Origin: Heterotrichella gracilis | Lineage: Eukaryota > Sar > Xanthophyceae > Tribonematales > Xanthonemataceae | Direction: 5' to 3' | Assembly: GCA_032358255.1 (NCBI GenBank) | Contig: JAULBX010007107.1 | Coordinates: 1-64,000, forward strand | DNA length: 64,000 nt | Shown here: positions 1 through 12,239 of the stretch, piece after piece | Layout of the letters: each line of letters opens with the position of its first letter | Position numbering within the stretch: the stretch's first letter is position 1 | Program-made: the position numbers and the translations under genes | The notes under the pieces: generated by a model | Databases searched by the model: none | What the model saw: the letters and a program-made list of their open reading frames with translations, nothing else | What the model was told of the DNA's origin: nothing

Positions 1-1728
1 GCCTTGGCGTTCAGGGTGTCAAAGATGGTCTCCACAAGGAACAGATCCACCCCGCCATCGTACAGTGCCTCAGCCTGTAGCAAGGCAAGCCACAGTAAAA
101 GGGCTGCATCCATGTATGCAGTTATGGTGTTGCTGTGGAGATGGTGCAACAAAACAAGCAATAAGATGAGATACCTTACGATAAATGCCTGGATATGAGG
201 GCCTAGCAGGTGGACGAGCAATTGCCACTGAACCAAACCCCGCCCCCTAATACCGTTGACCAACCATGCACAGCCGTAACGCACAGCCATTGACAGTTTG
301 CCAAATCCATTCCTGAACCCACCTGCTCGTAGTAGGCCTGCTCCACCTCATCATAGGTGATCCCGCGCAGCGCAGGGTTCTCCACGGATGGTGACACACT
401 CAGCGTCTTGTTGGTAGGCCCCACGGCGCCAGCCACAAACTTGCGGCTGCCCGGATGCTTCGCCATGTAGGCCTGTGTGAAGGGATAGTTGAATCAACCG
501 TATGCAGGGGTCATATACGATTATATACACATATAATAACCGCTACACATACCCGCATGAGCCGATTATGTGTCCCTTTTTTTACTATGTAATCGTAGAG
601 CAGTTTTGCTATCAGTACGGCTTGACACACCGTATAATTCCTTGATGTTTTCCAATTTATATGTGATTTATTCAAGCCCAGTCGACACCATGAAGTCATC
701 TGAGGGATTTCAATGGTTCACAAAAGTTTATTATATTGCAGCGGGAATTGAGAAGGACTTTTTGCCGTGGCTGCAGTCGCCATACTTCAAGTATTATATC
801 ATATGGCCTGTAAAAATGCATATCCAAAGAAGCCTACGCCAAGGGCACCCTGCCTGTACATCCATTCTGCCTGGTATGCCAAACCTACCGCTGTCGCCCC
901 CTTGGCCACCTCGGCAGCCGTCTTGTTGATGAGGTACACCTCCTCGGACTGGTCCAGGGCATAGTCAGCCTGAGAGATGGTGGTGCCGTTGAAGGTGTTG
1001 GTCTCAATGATGTCTGCGCCACCCTCCAGGTAGGCGGTGTGGATCTCAGTGATGACGTCGGGCCGCGTGATGACCAGGATGTCGTTGTTGCCCTTCAGAT
1101 CATCCGAGTGATCCTTGTAGCGCTCCCCGCGGTAGTCCTCCTCCTGCAGCTTGTAGCGCTGGATCATGGTGCCCATGGCGCCATCAATGAAGATGATGCG
1201 CTGCTGCATGAGCTCCTCCAGCTGCTCAAACGCCGGGGACTTGGTGAGAGGGTCAACCCAGGCCTTGTACTTGGGTACCTCTTCACTGGCAGCATCACTG
1301 GTAGCGTCTGCAACAGAACTCGTGTTCCTTATGGCAAGCCGCATAGCAGGGATACCACCCATGACACTCAGCAAGTGGGACTCCAAGATAAGCTTGGACT
1401 CTGCCAGCCAACAACAGCGTACCTTCCGCAGCTGGCTTGGAGGTGTCTGCTGATGTCTTTGCCACCCGACCTTGCAGAGCCACACCAACCTGTACACAGT
1501 AGTGGCATGGGGTTACAATGGTTCCATGCAGGGACCCCATGTGCTTCCTTGCTAGTCACAGAACCTTACCAGCGCGACCAGAGCTGCAGGTATGGCGATC
1601 GGAGAGATCAGCACCGCCAAGGCCACAGCAGCCCATAGCGCCACTACCCCCACTGGCCAAGCAGCTAGCAGGAGCACCACTGTGGCCACAGGGTGCTCCT
1701 TGGCTCGCTGCAGCATGTCCTTCCACAT
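1..1728 (-). CDS. METH: Cobalamin-dependent methionine synthase (5' part, cut by window edge)
   Basis: Transfers a methyl group from 5-methyltetrahydrofolate to homocysteine through cobalamin. Five exons are visible: 1570-1728, 1423-1489, 889-1307, 323-472 and 1-74, all GT-AG and in phase; the rest lies beyond position 1. The homocysteine-binding domain starts near residue 112 ([10 protein letters not shown]) and continues through [36 protein letters not shown] and [11 protein letters not shown], all close to MetH of animals and bacteria. Exons 1-2 encode an unusual leader: about 13 polar residues, then a hydrophobic stretch (about residues 14-58) with internal prolines, then a Thr/Ser/Ala-rich linker. 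An in-frame stop lies just upstream of ATG 1728. A shorter protein could start at ATG 1362 without splicing the two leader exons. The enzyme call is secure; the leader is inferred from splice phase. Confidence 0.88.
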
Positions 1729-2289
1729 CTTGTTGTTCGCTTTTCACTCAAAGCTGCATTGCACTATCTGGATGCGATTACAGCACGGACTCCACGACGT
1801 ACAACACACGCCGCACGACTGGATCTCAGGAGAGGACTTGGAAGGTTAAAATGAGTAACACTGTGAAGTACTACCTGCAGGTTTTGAACAGTCTGGCCAC
1901 TTCAACACCTTGAACACGGTATGCCACTCATACACACTTGCAATAACGACCCTACAGCAACTGGATCCCGATGTGTTTGTTTGTTGGGTCTTCAACTGGA
2001 CGGAGAAAAGGATTGGTCCACTTGCACGTTTGCCACGCCGTCGTCGGCGGTCACACCTCGGCGGTCTGGCGGGCTAGGCGGCACCGTACTGATGGGAGTC
2101 TCAATTTGAGACAGTGGGTTATGCCATATACTTTCAAGGGTACTGGGCCTGCTGCTCTGTTCGTGTTGTTGTGACGCAACGAGAGGACGTTGGTGTGCGC
2201 GGTTTCATTTGGGCACCCATCTGGCATCTCGCCATCCCTTCCTTGCATGCATATGCATTCCTGTGCTGAGGCAAGCAACGACAAGCAAG
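1729..2289. promoter_or_regulatory. Divergent intergenic region between METH and ARP4
   Basis: This 561-bp stretch separates the two outward-facing start codons (METH at 1728 on minus, ARP4 at 2290 on plus), so it should hold both promoters and 5' UTRs. I see no convincing TATA box and no conserved coding segment; open frames here lack family features. Confidence 0.45.
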
Positions 2290-5200
2290 ATGTATGGCGG
2301 AGGTACGCTACAAATGGCGCACAGACGCACTCTGGTATGACACCAAGTGCTGACCTAGTTGTTTGTCCGCAGATGAGGTGAACGCAGTCGTTGTGGACAT
2401 TGGGTCATCGACTGTCAAGGCGGGGTATGCTGGGGAGGACACACCCAAAGCAGTTTTTCAGTCGGTAAGCCCTTTTTCCAACTGACGCAGCTACCACATT
2501 TTTCCAGTCCATCAGGGTGCTCAATCAAGCTGCTGTGTCCACCTCATGCAGTGCATTGGGGTGGTGGAGACTGGAGCTGGTCATGCAAATGGCGTGCAAG
2601 AAGCTGGCTCAAGCCATGATGGTGCAGAGCGCAAACAAGGGGAGCGAGATCTCTATGTCGGGCTTGCAGCTCTTGGGTATAGAAGGGACCACATGGAGGT
2701 ACAATCTGAGCATCTTTTGATGTCATCAACGCACTCTAGAAGCGTTAACCATGACTACACTTGAGCTGTGTGACTGCTGGACAGCACCGTCGTTGCCAGT
2801 CTGCACTTCTTCACTGACTGCTCACCAGCATTGTTCACATGACCCCGGTGTATGCTCTGTGTGCAGGTTGTCTCACCCTTCAAACAGGGAGCATATGACG
2901 ACTTCAAGTTGATAGAGGCACTGTTGAACCATGCTTTCAGGTATGTGATATGTCCTGGCATTGCCTAGACCAGCCAGTATGCTGCAGCTGTTACATTATA
3001 TTCTCTTGGCTGAGTCAGACTCTGTTGTCCAGCCCCAATTTGACAGTCAGCAAGAGTTGCTACCTGGTAGACCTTTAATCAATCAATTTGCTTGCAGGGA
3101 CCGACTCCGTATCGACACCAAGGACCACCCTATCCTGTTAGCAGAGCCATCCTTCAACAGCAAGGAGGCAAGGGAGAAAATGGTGGAAGTGTTGTTTGAG
3201 AACCATTCGCCACCGGCAGTCTTCATTGCCAAGAACGCAGTGCTCAGCTCCTTTGCAGCCTCTCGTCAGACGTCACTGGTTGTGGACTCGGGGCATGAAG
3301 GGACAGTTGGTGAGTGCACGCAGCCTGTGTTGCTGTCACGTGCATATTGCCTGGCCTGTACTGCATCACAATCGGCAGAACTGCTTGCATGCGGCCAAGG
3401 ATGTAAGGCACAAAAACCCTCGTCAACATGCTGTATGAAAGTACAAATCATGCTGCACAGCAGTCTACTGCGAGAGTTACAGTGATTTTGTATGCGGGTG
3501 CATCAGGTGTGCAGCTGTTTCATGGTGGGCTGCTGGCGCTTGACAGCAGTCCTTGGTAGGGTTGGTGGTGTTTGTTGTCAAGTTACAGTCACATTGTTCG
3601 TTGCGTATATTCGGAACCTTGTAGCCCCGAAGTGGCTTAAATCAACAACTTCTCAATGGCTATTTTCAGCTGCTGGATCTGGCTCTTGAGCTGGCTGCCC
3701 TCGTTGGTAGTGACAGAGCATGAGATGACCTGCATGCGTTCCATTTTTATGTTAGTCTGTGATGAACGCACAACCATGCTGTTCCTACAAGCGAACTTTG
3801 AACGGTACAACTTGACCCATGTACACAAGCAGATGTTTTTACTGGTGCCTTACCGGGCGAGACACTCCGCATGCACGCCCCAAAGCCGCCTTTGAGGGGA
3901 CGAAGACGTAGGGCACGTTCTGTGAACAAACACAGTTTGTCAGAGGCTGTTTACATAGTATACACCAGTTGATTGGAACGTACGTCAGAACAGTCTGGGT
4001 GTCACAGGGTGCCAGTGCCCAAGTAGGGTTGCAGCAGTTGCATGCATTGTGACCTGGCTTGCTTTTCCATATGCAAGCTGCAAGAGTCTTTTGCGGCAGC
4101 CTCGAGCGTTTTCGTTGTACCTTGTCTTCGCATAGCAGTGGCAGGTGAAGCAGAATCTCGATAGGCTCGGTGTCGGCGGCCATGACGATGAACTCTGAGA
4201 TGCCGCGGTTCAGAGTCTTGGTCGCTGCAAGAACACACACCCGATGAGATGTCCTTCACTATAAACAGCGCCTGACAGGCGTTGAACGTGCTACAAACTG
4301 CGTGACAGCTAGCATGCATATATACCTTCGTTAGCGCCCTTCCTCAGCTGCTTGTAGTTTGCGGCTTGCTGGATGATGTCCAATATGGTGTTGGTAAGCT
4401 GCAGCACACCACCCAGTTAGTTCCTAGCACTCGCGGCAGGGACACGTCTCAACAAACTGTGCAGTGCGGGCTCACCTGCGCATCTGCCAGCGGGTACGCC
4501 TTTGGGTTCACAGCCTCGCCCATTTTTCACGGTTCACCGGCTGATCACTACCCGGGCGAGGACGACTTAGACTGGTTGCCGCAGTTTGTAAGCTCTCAAC
4601 TAAGCAACGATTGGTTCACGATGTGCGTTGGTTGCGCTTTCTGTGAGAGAATTTGGAGCGTGTAGTGCATAATCTCTCTAGCCATCAGCCTTTATACCGA
4701 CGAGGCTGAAGTGCCCGGCCGCCGTTCAGCCTGACGGCCCGGGAGGGTCGCCACTATTACCCTAGCTTAGGGTATTATGATGTGGTGACAGAAGCCATCG
4801 ATGATCAATTTTGGGGCTCGAACGTCGTCTTTATTCCTGCATGAATTGCTGCAATTTCTATCCCAAGGGCTGCACAGCTTATCTGCAGTATGCCACCATT
4901 GTACTCTGGTGTGCATGTGCTGCCCAACCTGCTAGGAAATATGTAGGTTGTGGGTTTCGAGATTACTTCACCTGTGTACATAAAACTGGCAACAGCTGTC
5001 TGCATAACATGGATTTTTTCAGCCTTTATTCAAACTGTCAAATTGAGGCAGCAGTACTGCGCATTTTTTGCAAGCCCTTTAGCAACTCCTTCCTGTGGCT
5101 GCTGGGTGTCAGTGGCCTGCTCAGGTGGGTGCTTTGCTGACAACTTGCTGTTCTGGTGCAGTCACCGTGGTCCACGATGGTTATGTGCTACAACGGTCCA

Positions 5201-6704
5201 TACTGCGCTCGCCGCTCGGGGGGCAGCTGCTGTCGCGAGCCATGCTCAAGTCTGTGGAGTCAAAAGGCGTGAAAATCCAACCACGTTACAGCTTCAAGCG
5301 CATTGAACGGGCACCCCAACAATTCGAGGTAATCTTGTTGCGACTTGTGTCTGTCAAAATCTGAGCTCCTTGATGTTTTACTGCATGCTTTGCAGCAGGT
5401 GATGCAAAATGTGCCAGGGCTGCTGCATATCTTGCTCTATTGTTAAGCCCATATATATTCAACTTGTTGTAATGAGTAACTCCACCAGTTGCTCTGCTTA
5501 TAACCCATCTGTGTGCGTGCCAATTCCATTCTTGCTACCCAGGTGCAACTCATTGATCATCCCAACACCACGGACAGCTACCACCAGTTTTGCGTCGAGC
5601 AAATAGCAGCAGATATCAAGGAATCAATCTGCCGGGTGTCTGACAACGCCTTTGATGTTGACGAAAACGCAAACATACCCACAGTCACGTATGAGGTACG
5701 TGATGGTCGTGTGCAGATTGTTTGCGCTCCCTCTTGTGGAAGCAAGGTCAAAATCCTACTGAAATGTAATGTGTTGTGCAGCTCCCAGATGGTCAGGAGA
5801 TTCAAATCGGACCCGACCGGTTTGCAGTGCCAGAGATCTTGTTCAACCCAGTACGTTTTGTCTTTTTTTGCTTCTGAGACATATCTGTGTTGCATCTTGT
5901 TCCCCATGTGAGTACATGTGTTGGGCCCTATTGCTTGTCTGGTGTTGAACGATATTGGTGATGGCTGCCTTGGTTGGTGCCCTTGACGTTTGCGGTAACC
6001 CGCAGGCACTGCTTTCTCGCTTTGAGGGACTGGATGATGTGAAGGACTACAATGGGACAGATCTCCAGGGCTTGCCAAGTAAGCGGTTATGTCAATAGCT
6101 GGATGTTGTCGTTGTCAACCTGCCTTTGCATGCCAACAAGCTGTGTATTGTGCTTTGCAGACATGGTGGCTGAATGCATCAACAAGTGCGACGTGGACAT
6201 CAGGCGAGAGCTGTATGGTGGTGTCATCCTCACAGGTAAAGCACTCCTGCATTCGTGCACATGCTTTGTTACTGATTTTGCACTCCTGTCACGGCGTTTT
6301 CTTGTTATTTAAGTTGGCATGAATTCACCTGCGTGGCAATATCATCGGTGTTTACGACGGGTACCTTATTTGCTGTGTTTGCGTCCTCAGGTGGCACGTC
6401 ATTGTTCACCCAAATGCGAGACCGCTTGGAACGGGAGTTGTCAGAAATTGCGCCGCAGACAGCAAAAGTTAAAGTCATATCGCCCGCCAACTCGATGGAG
6501 CGGCGATTCTCTGTTTGGATTGGTGAGTGAAGAGCTGGTGGCTGTTTTTTAATGATTTCTATATTTGCAATAATGTACTGACAGGGCACGTGCATCGCAG
6601 GTGGGTCAATTTTGGCTTCTCTGGGGTCCTTCCAGCAGATGTGGATGTCAAAGCAGGAATACGAGGAGCAAGGAGCTGCCCTCATTCACAGAAAAGCGCC
6701 ATGA
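2290..6704 (+). CDS. ARP4: Actin-related protein 4 (ARP4/BAF53-type nuclear ARP)
   Basis: Nuclear actin-related subunit shared by NuA4, SWR1/INO80 and BAF-type chromatin complexes. Twelve exons fit: 2290-2302, 2373-2464, 2552-2698, 2867-2940, 3098-3309, 5162-5328, 5543-5695, 5782-5850, 6006-6078, 6161-6235, 6391-6522 and 6601-6704. The protein starts [20 protein letters not shown], the ARP4 signature start. It keeps KAGYAGED (phosphate loop 1), [70 protein letters not shown] and the end [21 protein letters not shown]. Phosphate loop 2 reads [10 protein letters not shown] rather than the plant VVDCGGGSTT. The first coding exon has only 13 nt. Intron 5 (3310-5161) is 1.85 kb and contains SNU13 on the opposite strand. 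Every junction keeps the frame, so the model is well supported. Confidence 0.95.
3583..3587 (-). terminator. UGUAA-type polyadenylation motif for SNU13
   Basis: TGTAA on the minus strand, 50 nt past the SNU13 stop codon. UGUAA is the usual poly(A) signal of chlorophyte algae. Its placement lets SNU13 end inside the ARP4 intron. Use of this site is inferred. Confidence 0.5.
3637..4523 (-). CDS. SNU13: SNU13 / NHP2L1 (15.5K) L7Ae-family kink-turn RNA-binding protein
   Basis: Binds kink-turns in U4 snRNA and box C/D snoRNAs, nucleating U4/U6.U5 tri-snRNP and snoRNP assembly in the nucleus. Five exons: 4476-4523, 4326-4398, 4121-4224, 3854-3919 and 3637-3729. The translation runs [95 protein letters not shown] and [16 protein letters not shown], giving about 127 aa, the usual size. 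The RNA-contact segment [13 protein letters not shown] is intact. The whole gene, with its own UGUAA motif at 3583-3587, sits inside ARP4 intron 5 on the opposite strand. A very secure call. Confidence 0.97.
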
Positions 6705-7842
6705 TTACTGGTGACGATGCAGGATGTTGCTCAACTGTCATGGCAGATTGTCATGATGATGGCAATCCTGGTAAAGTGGGTTTCAGGAAGCCAGGGGATT
6801 GCGGAAATCCATTTTCTCCTAGGATTTTTCATGCAATACATGGCATTTAGACGTGGTGTGATTGCAGCCATCAAGGGTACAAGTCTCTGTTTTGTTGCAA
6901 GTGTCCAATCTCATCACTATTGCACCACTTTCCTATTCATAAATTTCTTTATATTTTACCGCATCCTTAGTTCAGTGCGCCGCGTTTGGACCCACAGCAG
7001 TTGAGGCAAACTTGGGGTTTGGCTTGGTTGGCAACGGGTTGCTGAGGGTGCATGTTCTGAGGTTACAATCACTGCAGACAGCATCGTGTTGTTCGCTGGT
7101 TAGGCCGCTTACCGTTACATATAGTGGAGTTGGTACCCCCTGCTTGAGGGAGTATTGCAGTCATGAACTTCTGCAACAAGGGCACCTTGGCACAGTTGAA
7201 TAAGCATGATCAGCCTGCTAGTCACTATCCCGCTTAGTTAGTTGCTGCCAGCAAGAGAAATGAGTAGGAGGGTACGAGTGAGTTGGCATTGCGCCAACCA
7301 CTGCGCATGCCGGTGGTCATGGTGCTGTCATTGTCAGCCAAGATGGCCGCCATGGCTTTGCGTTGATGGCGCCTGGAATGCTTGCAGTACAGTGTAAGAC
7401 ATATGTACACTGTGTGTGCAATTGTCCTGTTGGGCAACAACTCGCGCCGGTAGCCCATCGCAATGGGGCATTGGGCCTAAGCCGCTTCGCTAACGTCTGA
7501 AATCGGCATGTAGGCATTTCTAACAGCATGAGTTGTACTACGGGGATTGGGCTTAATATGGGGGTTAATGATAGTAACGTAGGTAAGCATGCCAATCGCC
7601 ACAGCTGCATGCATGCATTATGTTTGGCTCCAATGATATGCCTGTTGCATATAGTCGGCAGTCCATACGTTAGTGTTGGTCTCTTCACTGCAAAGTTACT
7701 TGGTTATTGCGATCTCGATACTATTTAGTTGTAGAAAAACGCCCTGTATATACAAGTACAACTATATTGCAGGTGCTGTATGCATGCATATGTGCCCACT
7801 GTGACACAACATAGTGCTTAACCGGCAGTGGGGACAGGAATC
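6705..7842. other. Intergenic: ARP4 3' region and RabGGTase alpha 5' region
   Basis: About 1.1 kb between two same-strand genes. It presumably holds the ARP4 3' UTR and the next gene's promoter. ATGCAT-type palindromes occur near 7610 and 7780. No coding segment recognised. Confidence 0.4.
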
Positions 7843-9634
7843 ATGCACGGCAGACCTCGCGTCAAAGGACAGCTAGAAGACGAGGAGAAAACCCGCGCAA
7901 GGAAGGAAAAGGTCAGGCGATAAGTATCTGACAGCTGCAGCAGGCTTGGAATGCATACCACTCACTGAGGCAAAGATGCCACAGTGAAAGTCTGTAAGGT
8001 TCTTTGTTGCAACCCAGGCTGTGCTGTATGGGAAGCTTTCTGCCGAGGTGCTCGCCAGGCGGAAACGAAAGGACTACCAGCCTGAGTCACTGAAGCTGTC
8101 AACCAAGCTGTTGGAACTAAACCCCGAAGTGTACACAGTATGGAACTATCGGTGAGTAACAGGATGTGGTTGGAAGTCTGCATATCACCATAGCTGCAAG
8201 CTTGCATACTCTTGCCATCCTGCTTGCTGGGGAGTCACCTTGCACCCATTGCTATGGATCAGTGGTAAGGTAAACCACATCAGCTTGGTGATTGCCCAGT
8301 TGAACGCACTCTCCAGCCTGCACTGTGGAGCACCAACTCAAACTTGGTCTGTCAGGAGGGAGGCACTGCAGGCTGCGTTTGACAAAAGTGGAGACGAGGC
8401 CAGGCAGGCAGCTGAGGTCGAGTTGCAACTGACCGAGAAAGCTTTGCACCACCACCCAAAGTCATATGCAGCGTGGCACCACAGATCATGGGTAGTCAGC
8501 AAGGGGCTCACTTCATTAGACCATGAGCTTTTCTTGGTGAACAAGTAAGTGCATGATTGAAACTGCTTTGATTTGAAGAAAGACACTCTGGTGGACCCTT
8601 GCCACTTGATGCTGTAATGGGTTCGCCAGCCACGTCTGGATGAGGTGTGGTGGGTGCCTGGTTACCTATGCGCTAAGCTGGCTTCCTGGCTTGCAGACTG
8701 CTCGACGCGGATGAGCGCAACTTTCACGGGTGGGCATATCGGCGGTTTATCGCTCGCCTCAAGGGCGTGCCAGCAGAGGATGAACTGGACTATACGGAGC
8801 ACAAAATCAACCAGAATTTCAGCAATTACTCGGCATGGCACTACCGCAGCCACCTGCTCCCTGTGGTGCACACTGAACGCCCTACACTCACCCTTGCAGA
8901 GCTGCTGGCCAAGGATGACGCCGCACAGCCAGGTGAAGTGCATGCCATCCCTGCAGCGCACGGAGTCATGCAGGCCACATGCCATGCGCATACCTGCGAT
9001 CCCCAGATTTGCGAGCTACGCAACAACTTGGACACTGCAAAATTGGCGCCAGGATGGGGTGAAGTGGTGTTAACGGTGCCTGCATGTGCCTATTGCAGGT
9101 GATGCCCCTCCCCGCCCGGTACCCAGTGCCGCCCTTAATGAAGAGTACAGGCTGGTGCAGCAGGCGTTCTTCACCGAGCCTGAGGACCAATCAGGGTGGC
9201 TTTACCACCGATGGCTGCTGGGCAAGTCGCTGGCATTAGCGCAGGCAGCAGCAGGTAAACATCGTGCACAGCATTGCAACCCCACACACAGTCTGAAAAA
9301 AGTGTGGCGGCTGGGAATTTTGCGCCTTTTCATGAGGCTGTTGGTTTGACATTTTCCAGGGTCGAGTGGGGAGCAAGCTGCCAATGAGGAACTGGCGGCT
9401 GTCCTGGAGCGCGAGATCAGCATGTGCAGGGAGCTGCTGGAGGTTGAGCCCAACTCCAAGTGGCCCATGCTCACCCTCGCACGCCTGGGGGAGGCACAGC
9501 AGCGACTGCAGGGGGATGAAGCGTTGCCTAAAGATGTGAGGGACATGTACCAGCAGCTGATTGTGTTGGATCCCAGTCGCAAAGGGTACTATCAGGATGC
9601 CCTGGATGCCAAGGCCTTTGTCGGCAGCCACTGA
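7843..9634 (+). CDS. RGTA: Rab geranylgeranyltransferase (GGTase II) alpha subunit
   Basis: Alpha subunit of the enzyme that adds geranylgeranyl groups to C-terminal cysteines of Rab GTPases presented by REP, in the cytosol. Six exons: 7843-7911, 8018-8151, 8356-8544, 8697-8932, 9099-9254 and 9360-9634, giving about 352 aa. The start MHGRPRVK matches the family (MHGR-K-K). The helical prenyltransferase-alpha repeats are clear: [54 protein letters not shown] and [11 protein letters not shown]. The protein ends after a last helical region (about residues 262-352), so the Ig-like insert and leucine-rich repeats of the mammalian subunit are absent. All splice junctions hold frame. Confidence 0.93.
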
Positions 9635-10835
9635 AACCTGCCCAGGGGTTGGCCTTCCATCAACATCACATTTTTGCAGAGGCATTCTTGTGGGCCATTT
9701 GGTGTACCTGCTGTTAATTTGGACACGCATGTGCTGCATACAAGTTGAGTGTACTGATAAGCGTGGAGGTGCAGCATTGGCGCCGTATGCGTATGGGCGT
9801 ACCCACACGATCCTGCCTACCTTCTAGAGCTCCCGAGTCGTATGAATTACCCGAATACCTTGGACCCTGTGCTCCTATCCCCACCCATGCGCAACGTTCC
9901 AAAATCACCCCTGGGTAAGACCTGGAGTGTGATTGCATTGCTCCAGACAGGGCTTAAAAGCCAGGATTTTGGTGGTTGATAGTCCAAGTGTCTGATTGGC
10001 CGTGGGTGCCGCCCAATTAGGTGACATTTTCCTTGCACTGTGCTGATGTGGAACATGCTGTCCAGGTGCCTTTTATGGGTAATTGCTATTTCGCCTTCTA
10101 TGCTTTTCCCGAAGGTTTTCCCCTTCCAGGTGAACTAACGCTGGGGCTGGCATGGGCTATGTATGGCCGCTGCTGATCAACAATTTTACAGGCCTCATAG
10201 GGTCTACCAGGCTAGATGTCAAGCCTTGGAGCACTGGGACCTTTATTGGATGGCATTATTGTTAAATTGGGAAATAAACTAATGACATAATAGAAAAGAT
10301 TTACCTTTAAATTGATTGGTTCCAAAGTCCCCTTAGTCAATACATTAATACTGCCCCCTGTGGACCCAACACTTTTTCCGGAAGGCTTTATCACAAAGGT
10401 TGTGAGCATGATGCAAAGCCTACGACTGCCTATGACTTCTGCAATATACAGTCTGCAAACGTAGTAACTTGGCGTACGAGCGCACACCACTCGGCATGCC
10501 ACGCAGAACCCACCCCCACCCCACTTGGCCCTCGTACTCTTTTGCTGGCTCACATCCTGGGGCGTTGCAACCTTGCTAAGCCGAGATTTCAAGTTTTTTC
10601 CTACTTGATATCCTCCTTGAACTGAGTGTATTGACAGATATGCATATGCCCTCGTGCGTAACCCACCAATTGCCCTCGTGTCCACGCCCGGGGTTTGCAG
10701 CAACTGGTCGCTGCAATAGGTCGTGTAGGCCATTATATACTGAGTGCTGAAGTTTTTTCTCAGTAGGCAAAACCTTGCAGTTGCAGCACCCTTCCAGGCC
10801 ACCCTGTTACACAGTGGGGACAGGAATTCATCGCC
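9635..10835. other. Intergenic: RabGGTase alpha 3' region and PDK promoter
   Basis: About 1.2 kb between same-strand genes. An AT-rich patch lies at 10235-10330. No coding potential with family features was seen on either strand. Confidence 0.4.
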
Positions 10836-12239
10836 ATGGCTAGTGCCCAGTCTGCTCTTGGGAGGATGGTCTCAGTGGCCAGAGCAGTTGCTTCCAACGC
10901 TACTGTGAGACTCGCAGACCAGTGGCCTAGGGAGGTTGTGGACGACATCTTTGCCAGCGCACTCAAGCGACAGACAGGAGTGAGTCTGAAGTACATGCTG
11001 GACTTTGGTGCTAACCCAATTGAGCGCCAGCTTGTGCTGTCAGCACAGTTTCTGCACAGAGAGCTGCCTGTACGCCTAGCCCATCGCGTGGCAGAGCTTG
11101 AGAACCTACCCTATGGTCTCTCCGCCAAACCACATATACTCAAGGTAAGCATGGCGATGGCTGCAACCACTTGGCAGTGACAATCCTAGCCAGCACCGTT
11201 CATCCCTACTCTCCCCTGCAACATCCACTGCATCCTTTTGCAGGTCAGGGACTGGTATGTGGAGTCCTTCTTGGACATGCGCAAGTTCCCACCCATCGCC
11301 GATGCGCATGACGAAGGAGAGTTCACCCAGCTGCTGAAGCATGTGTACTCCAGGCACAAAAACGTGGTGCCCATGATGGCGCTGGGGGTGGCTGAGCTCA
11401 GAAAGGAGCTGGCAGTCACTGTGGGACTGAATGGGCTGAACGAGCTCCCGGAGATACATCAGTTTTTGGACGGGTTCTACCTCAGCCGCATTGGTATTCG
11501 GATGCTCATCGGTCAGCACATTGCCCTGCATGAACCTCAAAAGGAGCACTACATAGGTAAGCTGAAAATGACTGTGCAGACTGCAGTGTCCCAGCCCCTT
11601 GCAACACCTGCCATTTTTGCATTAACGACACTGCCGCTGTGCGGCGAACCACTCATGCATATGTTGCCAAGTGCAGGGCTCATCTGCACCAAGTGCTCCC
11701 CCGTCAAGGTGGCAGAGGACGCCATCCACGACGCGCGCTCCATCTGCCTGCGGCAATATGGCAGCGCACCCGAGGTCATCATCTACGGCGAGCCATCCTT
11801 CACCTTCCCGTACATCCCCTCCCACCTCCACCACATGATCTTTGAGCTGGTGAAGAACTCCCTGCGCGCTGTGCATGACCTGTTTGAGGACCGGGATGAC
11901 GCCGCGCCACCCATCAGGATTGTGGTGGCAGAGGGAGGGGAGGACATCACCATCAAGGTGTCGGATGAAGGCGGGGGCATCGCGCGCAGCGGCCTGCCCA
12001 AAATATGGACGTACCTGTACACCACAGCGCAGACGCCAGTGTTTGACAACAGTGGGGCCATGACCGAGACAACGGATGGGCCAGCGGTTCTGGCTGGGTA
12101 TGGCTACGGGTTGCCTATCAGCAGGCTGTATGCTCGGTACTTTGGGGGGGACCTGCAGATCATTTCCATGGAGGGGTACGGCACAGATGCGTACTTGCAC
12201 TTGAATCGTTTGGGCAACGTGCAAGAACCGTTGCCGTGA
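10836..12239 (+). CDS. PDK: Mitochondrial pyruvate dehydrogenase kinase (PDK/BCKDK family)
   Basis: Phosphorylates the E1-alpha subunit of the mitochondrial pyruvate dehydrogenase complex and so inhibits it. Three exons: 10836-11144, 11244-11556 and 11677-12239, giving 394 aa. An N-terminal four-helix domain holds LKYMLDFGANP, FLHRELPVRLAHRVAELENL, YVESFLDMRKFPPI, NVVPMMALGV and FLDGFYLSRIGIRMLIGQH. The GHKL ATP-binding domain follows with the N box HMIFELVKNSLRA, the G1 box KVSDEGGGIARS and the G2 box AGYGYGLPISRLYARYFGG. Ser/Ala/Arg-rich residues at the N-terminus could be a short mitochondrial targeting sequence (inference). PDK and BCKDK differ subtly; the IWTYLYTTA and SMEGYGTDAYL segments favour PDK. 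Confidence 0.94.

Noticed and set aside
4525-5160. Possible box C/D snoRNA in ARP4 intron 5 beside SNU13
   Set aside because: ATGATG and CTGA-like bits occur, but no RTGATGA/CTGA pair with closing stem was found.
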